From: an uncultured Pseudomonadales bacterium
Lineage (GTDB): Bacteria; Pseudomonadota; Gammaproteobacteria; Pseudomonadales; Cellvibrionaceae
DNA: 32,993 nt
Assembly (NCBI GenBank): GCA_947494095.1
Contig: CANLTI010000050.1
Span: 1-32,993 of the forward strand
Direction: 5' to 3'
Part shown: piece by piece, positions 16,533 to 23,786 of the stretch
Position numbering within the stretch: position 1 is the first letter of the stretch
How the letters are laid out: the number at the start of each line of letters is the position of its first letter
Notes under the pieces: generated by a model
The model's database searches: none
Seen by the model: only the letters and a program-made list of their open reading frames with translations
Told to the model about the DNA's origin: nothing
Made by a program: the position numbers and the translations under genes

Positions 16533-16788
16533 GTAACTATTCAGTCAAGCTAACAAATCCCTCTTGGGAGGGTGCTGATGGGTTATTTTTTGGGCATTTA
16601 AACGCCGGGCCTTGCAGGGAAAGAAGGGTTAGACAGTGCAGGAGCACACTGTCGAGAGCGCTTATATAGCGACCGCCCCAGCATGGATGCACGGGGATAG
16701 ACTTTGCAGGAGCACAAAGTCGTAGATGGCTTGAGCGGCCCAGAAAATGATTCATTAGCGCCCAATTTCAGCACCTCTGAATAGTTAC
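16533..16788. mobile_element. Non-autonomous IS66-type element (MITE-like) with 8 bp target duplication
   Basis: The ends are a perfect 12 bp inverted repeat, GTAACTATTCAG (16533-16544) and CTGAATAGTTAC (16777-16788). TATTTTTT flanks both sides directly (16525-16532 and 16789-16796), a perfect 8 bp target duplication. IS66-family elements characteristically end in GTAA and duplicate 8 bp, so this 256 bp element is best read as a derivative moved by such a transposase. It has no coding capacity; its interior is a chain of short hairpins (16632-16721). No transposase is present in the window. Family assignment is inference; the insertion signature is direct. Confidence 0.85.
16632..16721 (-). 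repeat. Chain of hairpins with conserved loop inside the IS66-type element
   Basis: On plus, GACAGT + GCAGGAGCAC + ACTGTC (16632-16653) and GACTTT + GCAGGAGCAC + AAAGTC (16700-16721) have the same 10-base loop but different stems that each pair perfectly. Between them, CGCT/AGCG around TATAT and CCCC-GCAT-GG-ATGC-GGGG form two more hairpins. Read on minus, the loop is GTGCTCCTGC, the same motif as in the hairpins at 13418-13459. Confidence 0.8.
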
Positions 16789-16908
16789 TATTTTTTAAAG
16801 TTAAGTCGGTATTTTTGAATATATTGAGGTGCTTCAGCAGTGTAAAGCTTAAAACATGCGGTCTTGTAAACGTGTATAATTTGAATCGTATTAGCCCCAG
16901 CAGGCGCC

Positions 16909-17082
16909 TAAGGGACGAGGGGGAATACATTATTCAATATACTGGTTTTCGGCTTCCTCTGCTGTATGACTCAAAGCGTTACATGCCCCAGCATATGCCC
17001 TTTGAGCGCCTTATCGAAAAACAGAACCTATGAAAAACAGAACCTATGCTAAGTGGGCACACTATGATTACCTCGCCCCTAA
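16909..17082 (+). repeat. Interspersed repeat with inverted ends (copy C, diverged)
   Basis: The ends TAAGGGACGAGG and CCTCGCCCCTAA form an imperfect inverted repeat. GGCGCC flanks both sides (16903-16908 and 17083-17088), which is either a 6 bp target duplication or part of the inverted repeat, since GGCGCC is itself palindromic. It aligns with copy B through CATTAT.CAATA, GGTTTTC.GCTTCCTCT, CTCAAAGCGTTACATGCCC and GAGCGCCTT. It lacks the 55 bp hairpin segment of copy B and has a 16 bp tandem duplication at 17016-17047. It ends nine bases from the DUF4892 stop codon. Confidence 0.8.
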
Positions 17083-17097
17083 GGCGCCTAAGGCGAG

Positions 17098-17973
17098 CTA
17101 TTCAATCACAACTTCAACCCAATCAAGCCAGCCTTGATCAATAAGCTCTTTTCTTACCACTAACGCGCCAACACCATAGGCCACTCCAGTAAAGGGCGCA
17201 GGTATTTTTGCTAAAATGAATTCAGCGGCAATCAATGATCGGCGACGCTTTTCATCAGCCGTTAACTTGTCCGAATGATTATGGCCCACTACCGCTATTT
17301 TTCTCGCACCTTTTGACGATAGCCATATTTTTAATTCACTCAAAACGTCATCATCCAATAATAAACCAGACATTTTAATAACTGCGTAACCCTGCTCATC
17401 CCACTGACTCACACGATTATTCAAACGAGCATCATTTCGATCGGCAGTACCGGTTAACTGTACATAGTGCAAGTACAAGCGATGATTACTCCGCTGTGTC
17501 ATATAAACAGAAAACCAATCACCGTTTTTTTGCCACAACCAATAAAATTGATGGGTGTCTTTACCATGCAGTGATTTATTATGATAAATTTCAGTCGCCC
17601 AAGCATAGCTACGACCGCAAGCTAGCGTTTTACAGTGAAATTGATAACTTAAACCGTGTTCACTAGCGATTGCATCGATATTAGGTGCCAACAAATGAAT
17701 ATCAGCAGTATCAAAAGAATAAGTCGTACTCTGTACACGACCGCTTAACGGCTCTCCTTGAGAGTAACGCCATTGGCCATTAACTTTTTGTAAAGAAGAT
17801 TTAACAAAGGTATAGCGGCTAACAATTTGACTGTCATTAAATACCACTTGGTGATTGGGTAACTGCTGCAATAAGCTGGAGCGAAAAGAGGTATCATCTG
17901 CTACAGCCCCAGCCGTATTGATTATGCCCATAAAACACAACCATAATATAAGCCTTGATTTCACCATTAACAT
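17098..17973 (-). CDS. DUF4892 family exported protein
   Basis: The 291-residue protein starts at ATG 17973, with GGTGAG seven bases upstream; GTG 17988 and 17985 would overlap the hydrolase stop. A signal peptide covers about residues 1-26. The DUF4892-like region shows GEPLSGRVQSTTYSF, a two-Cys element YQFHCKTLACGRSYAWATEIY (Cys pair), and LYLHYVQLTG. The C-terminal part, KIAVVGHNHSDKLTADEKRRRSLIAAEF, is reminiscent of an OmpA-like peptidoglycan-binding region, but the fit is weak. Function unknown. It is tightly packed after the hydrolase gene, so probably co-transcribed with DUF4389-sixA-hydrolase. Confidence 0.78.
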   Translation of the reverse strand: MLMVKSRLILWLCFMGIINTAGAVADDTSFRSSLLQQLPNHQVVFNDSQIVSRYTFVKSSLQKVNGQWRYSQGEPLSGRVQSTTYSFDTADIHLLAPNIDAIASEHGLSYQFHCKTLACGRSYAWATEIYHNKSLHGKDTHQFYWLWQKNGDWFSVYMTQRSNHRLYLHYVQLTGTADRNDARLNNRVSQWDEQGYAVIKMSGLLLDDDVLSELKIWLSSKGARKIAVVGHNHSDKLTADEKRRRSLIAAEFILAKIPAPFTGVAYGVGALVVRKELIDQGWLDWVEVVIE

Positions 17974-17981
17974 CGCATTAC

Positions 17982-18869
17982 TCACCACAACTCATTGATA
18001 TAATTAACTATCGGATCACACGCTTGCGCCATATGAAAATGATGACCGCCATCAAAGTACTTTACGGTCCAAGTGTTAAATTGGCTTAATAGCGCCATTG
18101 ACTCTTTATGGCCCTTAATCAAACCCTCATTGGCCAAGAGCACATGCATAGGCGCTGTAATATTATTGCCGAAGGCTTCCACCTGCTCGCGCGTAAGTTT
18201 CAGCTCAGAAGGGGCATGAAGCTTGGGATCATAACGCCAACTAAACCCCGCAGTATTTTGCTCAACACCCCATGTAGCAAGCGCTAAAGCGGCATCATAA
18301 GTCACAGGAAAAGCACTTTTCTGCCTGGCTTTAACCGCTTGCTCAAAGTGCTTATACACACTCGGCACGCGGGCACGCTGCTTTTTAACGGTATTTAACG
18401 AAGATAACAATTGTGCAGGTGCACTCTGCGCGGCGTTCATTAAAGGAAATATCCCGTCAAGACAAATAACGTGCTTAATGCGCTGAGGCATTGTACCTGC
18501 CAGCATAAACCCAGCCGCCGCACCACGTGAATGCCCCACAATAGAAAACGCATCCCAGCCGAGCTGATCTGCAATATCCAATAACTCGGGTACATCTAAC
18601 CAAATATTATAGGCCCCTAAATGATTGCGTGGTGACGAGCGGCCATGGCCAGCCAAATCAACACACACAACATCGGCATTTAACTTAGGCGCAATAAAAT
18701 CAAAGCTCGCGCAATTATCTAGCCAGCCATGCAAGGCTAAAACTTTAGGTGTACTGTCGGTGATCTGTTGAGGCTGCCAACGCTTTGCCGCAAAGGTTAA
18801 ATCGGCCACCTCAAACATGCATTCGGTACAATGCTTAGGCATTGATTGTAAACTATCGGTTTGAATCAA
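17982..18869 (-). CDS. Alpha/beta-hydrolase fold protein
   Basis: A 295-residue alpha/beta hydrolase. Seen are HGWLDN (oxyanion-loop region, 47-52), DLAGHGRSS (71-79), the nucleophile elbow GHSRG with Ser114, a likely acid in the 240-250 region, and the catalytic His in GGHHFHM (about 276-277). Similar to putative hydrolases of Pseudomonas with unknown substrates. It is a soluble cytosolic protein with no signal. The start ATG 18869 lies 20 bases after the sixA stop, and its stop overlaps the region of the next gene's ribosome site, so the four genes DUF4389-sixA-hydrolase-DUF4892 read as an operon. Confidence 0.88.
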   Translation of the reverse strand: MIQTDSLQSMPKHCTECMFEVADLTFAAKRWQPQQITDSTPKVLALHGWLDNCASFDFIAPKLNADVVCVDLAGHGRSSPRNHLGAYNIWLDVPELLDIADQLGWDAFSIVGHSRGAAAGFMLAGTMPQRIKHVICLDGIFPLMNAAQSAPAQLLSSLNTVKKQRARVPSVYKHFEQAVKARQKSAFPVTYDAALALATWGVEQNTAGFSWRYDPKLHAPSELKLTREQVEAFGNNITAPMHVLLANEGLIKGHKESMALLSQFNTWTVKYFDGGHHFHMAQACDPIVNYINELW

Positions 18870-18889
18870 AAAAAGATACTCGAAAAAAC

Positions 18890-19408
18890 TTAGATTAAAG
18901 GGTGCTTAAGCCACTGCAGTGTACCCATGCCTGGCGCTACAATAGCCAGGTGACTGTCTATGACCGGAATATCAATAGCCGCCATGTGTGCTGTACCCAA
19001 AAAATAACGGCCAGCCTCTAAATCACACAATTGCTCTAACAACTCGCCCACAAAAGGCTGATGCGTAACTAGCACAATACTGTTGAGTGAGGGTTTATTA
19101 AAAGCCTCTTCCAATAAACCCATGATCACTCGAATACTGCCAGCTGGTGTAATAGCTGGCTGATTAACAACACGTAAAGGCAAGCCGTTTGACCGCTCAC
19201 GCGCTAAAACATCACGCGCTTGTGACCATGTTTGTTGAGCGCGTAAATAGGGGCTCACCCAGACCTCATCAATATGCGGCAAGGATGCTGCCGCTTGTTC
19301 TATGGTTGAGTTAACTTCTAAGCGGCCACGATCAGTGAGATTCCTTTGTGAGTCACTACTGGCATGCATCTCTGCTTGCCCATGACGCAACAAGAATAAA
19401 CGTTTCAT
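18890..19408 (-). CDS. sixA: Phosphohistidine phosphatase SixA
   Basis: SixA dephosphorylates phosphohistidine on HPt domains of proteins such as ArcB and also acts on PtsN/NPr-type carriers in E. coli. The 172-residue protein belongs to the histidine phosphatase superfamily: LRHGQAE with catalytic His9, LTDRGRLEV (24-32), WVSPYLRAQQT (about 50-60) and LVTHQPFVGELL with the second His. The start at 19408 overlaps the stop of the DUF4389 gene by four bases, suggesting translational coupling. No cognate two-component system is near. It is slightly longer than E. coli SixA (161). Confidence 0.9.
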   Translation of the reverse strand: MKRLFLLRHGQAEMHASSDSQRNLTDRGRLEVNSTIEQAAASLPHIDEVWVSPYLRAQQTWSQARDVLARERSNGLPLRVVNQPAITPAGSIRVIMGLLEEAFNKPSLNSIVLVTHQPFVGELLEQLCDLEAGRYFLGTAHMAAIDIPVIDSHLAIVAPGMGTLQWLKHPLI

Positions 19409-19719
19409 TGCGTGTCTTTAGCGAGTGTAACTTTATCGTCGGTATCGGCTTCTGGCCAGTCAGCAAAAGGAAATGGTTTTGATTCAGTTTTGCAACATAC
19501 AAAATTAAATACGGCAAATAAATACGCCGCTAACGAGCCCCCAAAAGCGGTTAAGCGCTTATTGGGCTCTCCGGTTATCAATGTAAAAACAATCTGCCCT
19601 ACTGCCACAAACAATAAAAGCATTGCCGCCACTTCAGAGGCGAAGACAAAAATAAATACGTACAAAGCTCTAAACCAATAGTGACTACTGGATAAATTAT
19701 TTTTAAGCTCGGGGTTCAT
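19405..19719 (-). CDS. DUF4389 family membrane protein
   Basis: A 104-residue small membrane protein with two hydrophobic helices (about 14-45 and 57-75) and an acidic C-terminus PFPFADWPEADTDD typical of DUF4389 proteins in gammaproteobacteria. Function unknown. AGGAG lies seven bases upstream of the ATG at 19719, so translation should be strong. It overlaps sixA by ATGA. A TTTTAGC/GCTAAAA hairpin (19730-19747) lies between the cpoB stop and this ribosome site. Confidence 0.82.
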   Translation of the reverse strand: MNPELKNNLSSSHYWFRALYVFIFVFASEVAAMLLLFVAVGQIVFTLITGEPNKRLTAFGGSLAAYLFAVFNFVCCKTESKPFPFADWPEADTDDKVTLAKDTQ

Positions 19720-19729
19720 TGCGCGCTCC

Positions 19730-19747
19730 TTTTAGCTCAGGCTAAAA
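19730..19747 (-). other. Small hairpin between cpoB and the DUF4389 gene
   Basis: TTTTAGC (19730-19736) and GCTAAAA (19741-19747) pair over 7 bp with a 4-base loop. The T-run on the downstream side is missing, and the AGGAG ribosome site starts within the stem's end on minus. It could lower translation of the DUF4389 gene or act as a processing site; a terminator is unlikely. Confidence 0.45.
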
Positions 19748-20605
19748 TTAAAAGTGTTTGGTTAAATAATCTTGGGCCAGCTTTGCCGCTGACGAGCCAG
19801 AAACAACCACTTTTTTCAGTTGCTTTTCGGCATTGAGCACATCGCCTTGCAAGTGAAGCACTTTGCCCAGCTTAAATTGAGCTTCTGGTGTTTTTTGATG
19901 ATTGGGGTGATTTTTAATTAAGTCATTAAACCAGCGTGCCGAATTACTCAGGTCTTCGCGCTGTAAGTACACCTGACCTAGCCAATACTTTGCATTAGCG
20001 GCATAAATACCGGCGGGATATGCTTGTAAATACGCTTCAAATTGCTGCAATCCAGTATCATAATTACGCTCCTTTAATACCGCATCAATACCCGAGCGAT
20101 AAAGCGCTAGCTCGGCTTGCGGGTCGTCAAGTGTTGTGTCAGATACACTCTTTGTCACAGGTACAGCTGCTTTTGCCGATGGAGCTGCTGCCTCTACCAC
20201 ACCACTCGAAGGCATACGACGCGGGGCGCCACCTTGACTCAAACCACTCAGGCGACGGTCCAAATCCAAATAATCGTCTAAACGCTGCTGCTTGAGTTTT
20301 TTGAGCTGAAAACTCTGCTCTTCAACCACACCTCTCAGTGCCTGGACTTCTTGCTGTAACGTTTGTATTTGAAAGTAAAACTCGGTCATGCTAGCCGGCG
20401 AAGGCTTAGCCGTACTCGGGCTGTAGCCCATATCTTGCGGTTCATCTAATCCTTCAGCATCATTATTTGTTGGTGAGCGCGTCGAAGGAATATCTAAGTC
20501 AACCACCTCTACTTGAGCCAACACCGCCGGCGAGGTCAAAGGTAGTGATAACGGAAAAAAAACTGCCGCTAAAATAGCGGCAGTGAATGTTTTATATTTC
20601 ATCAT
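19748..20605 (-). CDS. cpoB: Cell division coordinator CpoB (YbgF)
   Basis: CpoB coordinates peptidoglycan synthesis with outer-membrane constriction through TolA and PBP1B in the periplasm. The 285 residues contain a signal peptide (about 1-30, cleavage after VLA), a Pro/Ser-rich stretch, a coiled coil (about 75-120, FQIQTLQQEVQALRGVVEEQSFQLKKLKQQ) and C-terminal TPR repeats (about 160-285, ending AKLAQDYLTKHF). This is the classic last member of the tol-pal cluster. A strong terminator separates it from pal, so its expression may depend on readthrough or its own promoter. Confidence 0.94.
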   Translation of the reverse strand: MMKYKTFTAAILAAVFFPLSLPLTSPAVLAQVEVVDLDIPSTRSPTNNDAEGLDEPQDMGYSPSTAKPSPASMTEFYFQIQTLQQEVQALRGVVEEQSFQLKKLKQQRLDDYLDLDRRLSGLSQGGAPRRMPSSGVVEAAAPSAKAAVPVTKSVSDTTLDDPQAELALYRSGIDAVLKERNYDTGLQQFEAYLQAYPAGIYAANAKYWLGQVYLQREDLSNSARWFNDLIKNHPNHQKTPEAQFKLGKVLHLQGDVLNAEKQLKKVVVSGSSAAKLAQDYLTKHF

Positions 20606-20634
20606 AAATCTAAAGACTTACTTAAAATTAAACT

Positions 20635-20686
20635 AAAAAATTGTGGCTACACAAATACCCTAGCATGAGTATTTGCACAGCAACAA
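20635..20686 (-). terminator. Terminator between pal and cpoB
   Basis: On minus, an 18 bp stem (plus arms 20641-20658 and 20669-20686) has one mismatch and three G-U pairs around a 10-base loop. It is followed directly by six T (plus 20635-20640). It lies six bases after the pal stop codon, so it ends or attenuates the tolQRAB-pal transcript. Confidence 0.82.
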
Positions 20687-20692
20687 AAGGGT

Positions 20693-21160
20693 TTACTTAA
20701 GTTCTACGCGACGGTTTTTAGACCAAACCATTTCACCAGAGCCCATTTCTGCAGGACGCTCTTCGCCGTAACTAACGGTTTCAACAGAACCAGCATTAAC
20801 GCCTTGGATAACCAAGAAGTCACGTACAGCATTAGCACGACGCTCGCCAAGTGCCATATTGTACTCGCGGCTACCGCGCTCATCGCCGTGACCTTCTAAG
20901 CGAACAGCGCGTGGGCTGGCAGCTAACTGCTCAGCGTGAAGCATTAATGCTGCACGTGCGGCCGTTGTTAAGCTAGACGAATCAAACTCGAAGTAAAAGG
21001 TAGTATCTATTACTACTGCTTCTTCAACAGTATCTTCTACAACTTCAACAGCAACAGGCTCAACAACTTCTTCAACAGTCTCAACAGGCTTGTTAGAAGA
21101 ACAACCTGTCATAAGGCCGAAGGCAGCAGCAAAAGCAACAGCTGAATATAATTTTTTCAT
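20693..21160 (-). CDS. pal: Peptidoglycan-associated lipoprotein Pal
   Basis: Pal is an outer-membrane lipoprotein that binds peptidoglycan and TolB. The 155-residue protein has the lipobox LMTGC with Cys20, then an unusual acidic Val/Glu linker (about 26-50, repeated VEEVVEPV-type). The OmpA-like domain follows: YFEFDSSSL, LEGHGDERGSREYNMALGERRANAV and SYGEERP, including the Asp and Arg that bind diaminopimelate. GGGAG lies seven bases upstream of the ATG at 21160. It is 105 bases after tolB. Confidence 0.96.
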   Translation of the reverse strand: MKKLYSAVAFAAAFGLMTGCSSNKPVETVEEVVEPVAVEVVEDTVEEAVVIDTTFYFEFDSSSLTTAARAALMLHAEQLAASPRAVRLEGHGDERGSREYNMALGERRANAVRDFLVIQGVNAGSVETVSYGEERPAEMGSGEMVWSKNRRVELK

Positions 21161-21265
21161 GGATTTACTCCCAAATGATTTTTAATTGTTTATAAGCATA
21201 ATACCCAAAATTCAGGTATCGAGCTTAGTTTTTAAACTCTAAAGTGAAGCTTAAAATTTTTATCC

Positions 21266-22555
21266 CTATAGGTAAGGTGCCCATGCGGGTTCACGTACAT
21301 CACCTTCTTTAGCGGGCAAACGGAATTTGACGCCAGCATCCATAGAAACCGCGCCAAGGACTCCTTTTTTGTTATGTTGCGTAGCATACAACAACATTGC
21401 GCCGTTGGGTGCAATACTTGGTGATTCATCTAACCAAGTTTCGGTTAAGATCCGCATATTCCCCGTTGCAATGTCTTGTGTTGCAATATGGTACACGCCT
21501 CTTTGTCTGTGCACCACAACAAGGCTTTTACCGTCCGGGCTCACACGCGGCCGTGCATTGTAATCGCCCTCGAATGTTAAACGCTCTGGCCGCCCATTGC
21601 TTAAATTTATTTGGTAAATTTGTGGGCTACCTCCCCTATTAGAGGTAAAAATGACGCCCGAACCGTCAGCATTCCAGTTTGGCTCGGTATCAATATAATG
21701 ATCACTCGTGATTCGGCGCAAGCGCTTATTGGCAATTGTCATCACGTAAATATCAGGCATGCCATCTTTTGACAAGACCATAGCCAATTGCGTGCCGTCA
21801 GGTGAAAAAGAAGGCGCGCCGTTTAACCCTCTAAAATGGGTCATTTGTGTTTTACGCCCTGTGGCCATCTCCATAATATAAATGGCGGGTCGAGACGTTT
21901 CAAAAGACACATAAGCAATACGCTTGCCATCAGCCGACCAGGTTGGCGACAAAATGGGTTCGGAGCTCGCCAGTAACACCTGCGCACGAGCACCATCGAC
22001 ATCCGCATACATAAGACGATAGCGCCCAGCGCTAGGCTTACGTAAGTCTTGAACATAAAGCATCTTCGTTGAAAATATTCCACGAATACCGGTAACTTTT
22101 TCATAGACGGCATCACTCACCGCATGAGCAATATCGCGCAGACCATTGCGCCCACCTTTCACTTGAGCTGTGAGAATATTTTTTTGCGCGAGTACATCGT
22201 ACAGCTCATAACGCACATTGTATTTATCGCCTTCGGGTATCATTTGGCCAATCACTAAAAAATTTGCCCCAAGCACTCGCCAATCCCTAAAAACCACTTC
22301 AGCTTTGTTGACCGGCATAGACAGCATATCGGCTGTAGGGATAGGCTTGAAAAAACCACTGCGCTCTAAATCAGCGGTGATAATCGATTGAATATCTTCG
22401 GGTAAACCCTGAGCACCAGCAAACGGTACAATGGCAACCGGGGACGGATTATCGTTACCGCGGTTAATTTCAATAAACAAATTAGCCTGCACATTAACGG
22501 CAGCAATAGCCATTAACAATATTGCTAGCTGAACCTTAAACAAACGGGAAATCAC
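21266..22555 (-). CDS. tolB: Tol-Pal system protein TolB
   Basis: TolB is a periplasmic beta-propeller protein that links Pal with TolA. The 429-residue length is standard (E. coli 430). A signal peptide ends near VNVQA (residue 24). The N-terminal domain (25-160) includes AIVPFAGAQGLPEDIQSIITADLERSGFF. The WD40-like PD40 repeats follow, with SPTWSADGKRIAYVSFE, APSFSPDGTQLAMVLS, EPNWNADGSGVIFTSNRGG and SPDGKSLVVVHR. The start overlaps the tolA stop by four bases. Confidence 0.97.
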   Translation of the reverse strand: MISRLFKVQLAILLMAIAAVNVQANLFIEINRGNDNPSPVAIVPFAGAQGLPEDIQSIITADLERSGFFKPIPTADMLSMPVNKAEVVFRDWRVLGANFLVIGQMIPEGDKYNVRYELYDVLAQKNILTAQVKGGRNGLRDIAHAVSDAVYEKVTGIRGIFSTKMLYVQDLRKPSAGRYRLMYADVDGARAQVLLASSEPILSPTWSADGKRIAYVSFETSRPAIYIMEMATGRKTQMTHFRGLNGAPSFSPDGTQLAMVLSKDGMPDIYVMTIANKRLRRITSDHYIDTEPNWNADGSGVIFTSNRGGSPQIYQINLSNGRPERLTFEGDYNARPRVSPDGKSLVVVHRQRGVYHIATQDIATGNMRILTETWLDESPSIAPNGAMLLYATQHNKKGVLGAVSMDAGVKFRLPAKEGDVREPAWAPYL

Positions 22556-23331
22556 AATCGACGGTCCTCGGGGTTAAACTGTAAATGAATGGTGCGGAAA
22601 TTACGCTCAAAGGTATTGATGTCCATCTTCTGTAATTCAGGGATTTGATCGACAGCCCGTACAGCCTGCTCAGCCGAACGATCAAAAGCCTGATTACCGC
22701 TACTTTTTGTGATATTTACCGTAATAATTTTACCGGTTGGCACCAACTGTATCACCAACTCACAAATCATTCCTCGTCGTGCAGAGGGTGGGCGGCTCCA
22801 CTTACTAATGATACGCTCCGTGATAATCGCTTTATAAGAGTTAACCACCTCAGCTTCTGCCTGCTCGGCCAGCATCATCTCCTCTTTGAGCAATGCTTTA
22901 TCTAAAGCTTCTTGCTGTTGCTTTCTCGCCTCTTCTGAGGCGCGCTTTTCAGCCGCGGCTTTTTCACGTTTAGCCTTCTCTTTGGCGGCCTCTTGCTTAG
23001 CCGCTTTTTGCTTGGCCTCTTTGGCCTTTTGCTCTTTGATTTGCTGCGCTTTTTGGGCCGCAGCCTCTTTTTGCTTACGTTTTTTAATTTCGGCGGTGTT
23101 ATCTTTTTTGTTTGCGGTTAAATCAATTTTTTTAACCTTTGAGCCTGCCGATTTTTTCTCGGGTGCTTTGGTTTTTAGCTCGACTAATGTCGCTTTCACA
23201 AACTCGGGCTTTTTAAAGTTTGGCGGCGGCTCTGGTACTTGCCAAACATGCACAACTGCCCAAATTAATACGCCATGTAACAATAATGTTACTAACAAAG
23301 GTAAAGTCAACAAACTCATGCGGTCGATCAT
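22552..23331 (-). CDS. tolA: Tol-Pal system protein TolA
   Basis: TolA spans the inner membrane and carries the proton-motive-force signal across the periplasm. The protein has an N-terminal TM helix (about 7-29), a Lys/Ala/Glu-rich helical domain (about 70-155), and a C-terminal TonB-like domain with WSRPPSARRGMICELVIQLVPTGKIITVNI and SGNQAFDRSAEQAVRAV. At 259 residues it is shorter than E. coli TolA (421), mainly in the helical arm. It overlaps tolR by four bases and tolB by four. Confidence 0.95.
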   Translation of the reverse strand: MIDRMSLLTLPLLVTLLLHGVLIWAVVHVWQVPEPPPNFKKPEFVKATLVELKTKAPEKKSAGSKVKKIDLTANKKDNTAEIKKRKQKEAAAQKAQQIKEQKAKEAKQKAAKQEAAKEKAKREKAAAEKRASEEARKQQQEALDKALLKEEMMLAEQAEAEVVNSYKAIITERIISKWSRPPSARRGMICELVIQLVPTGKIITVNITKSSGNQAFDRSAEQAVRAVDQIPELQKMDINTFERNFRTIHLQFNPEDRRL

Positions 23332-23756
23332 TGTTTACCAGTACCAGGCTCAGTCACCAAACCAACACTGGGCGCTCCGGCACCTTGCAGCAAGCTCATT
23401 AAATTGACGACTAAACCGTATTGAATCGTTTTATCGCCCCACACCAGCACGGGTGTTTGCGGCTTTTGCCGTAAAATTTTGCCTACTTGATCAATAATAT
23501 TATCGAGTGATTTTTGCTCATCACCTTTTTGCCCTAAGTTAATGTAGTAACTGCCGTCCGCTTTTATGGACACCACTAAGGGCTCTTCATCGGTATTATC
23601 TAAAGGGCTTGAGGGCGCTTGAGGCAAGTCAACCTTAACCCCTTGCATGAGTAACGGAGCCGTCACCATAAATATGATTAACAACACAAGCATAACATCG
23701 ATGTAAGGCACTACATTGATCTCTGCGAGGGGCTTACGCTTTTTGACAGGCAGCAT
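23328..23756 (-). CDS. tolR: Tol-Pal system protein TolR
   Basis: TolR is the ExbD-like partner of TolQ in the inner-membrane motor. The 142 residues include the N-terminal KRKPLAEINVVPYIDVMLVLLIIFMVTAPLL, with the essential TM Asp (about residue 20), and the periplasmic domain with GDKTIQYGLVVNLMSLLQGAG. It lies 30 bases after tolQ and overlaps tolA. Confidence 0.96.
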   Translation of the reverse strand: MLPVKKRKPLAEINVVPYIDVMLVLLIIFMVTAPLLMQGVKVDLPQAPSSPLDNTDEEPLVVSIKADGSYYINLGQKGDEQKSLDNIIDQVGKILRQKPQTPVLVWGDKTIQYGLVVNLMSLLQGAGAPSVGLVTEPGTGKQ

Positions 23757-23786
23757 GATATTAACGCTAATTAAGAATGAGTCGGA

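Larger units (their letters stand above)
16012..17097. other. 1.1 kb gene-free interval carrying two small mobile-looking elements
   Basis: Bases 16012-16532 are AT-rich and show no gene I would defend. A 54-codon frame (16389-16553) has no ribosome site, and its end lies in the inserted element. Bases 16533-16788 are the IS66-like element with its target duplication. Bases 16903-17088 are copy C of the other repeat with its flanking GGCGCC. The remaining stretch, 16797-16902, shows nothing recognisable. The leader and promoter of the lipoprotein gene must lie in the first few hundred bases, but I see no strong promoter match. Confidence 0.7.

Noticed and set aside
16389..16553. 54-codon frame MDEYLDIIELKKYSLRP...
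   Set aside because: No ribosome site, no recognisable homology, and its last codons and stop lie in the end of the IS66-type element, so the reading frame there is accidental or truncated.
16632..16721. CRISPR-like array
   Set aside because: Loops repeat but stems differ and pair internally; there are only two units, no spacers of fixed length and no cas genes.
16598..16930. 110-codon minus-strand frame across the IS66-type element
   Set aside because: It consists of hairpin repeats, shows no codon or domain signal, and starts inside the other repeat. Not a protein.
22886..23407. 173-codon plus-strand frame opposite tolA
   Set aside because: Low-complexity Ala/Phe/Ser/Cys translation produced by the antisense of the Lys/Ala/Glu-rich TolA arm.
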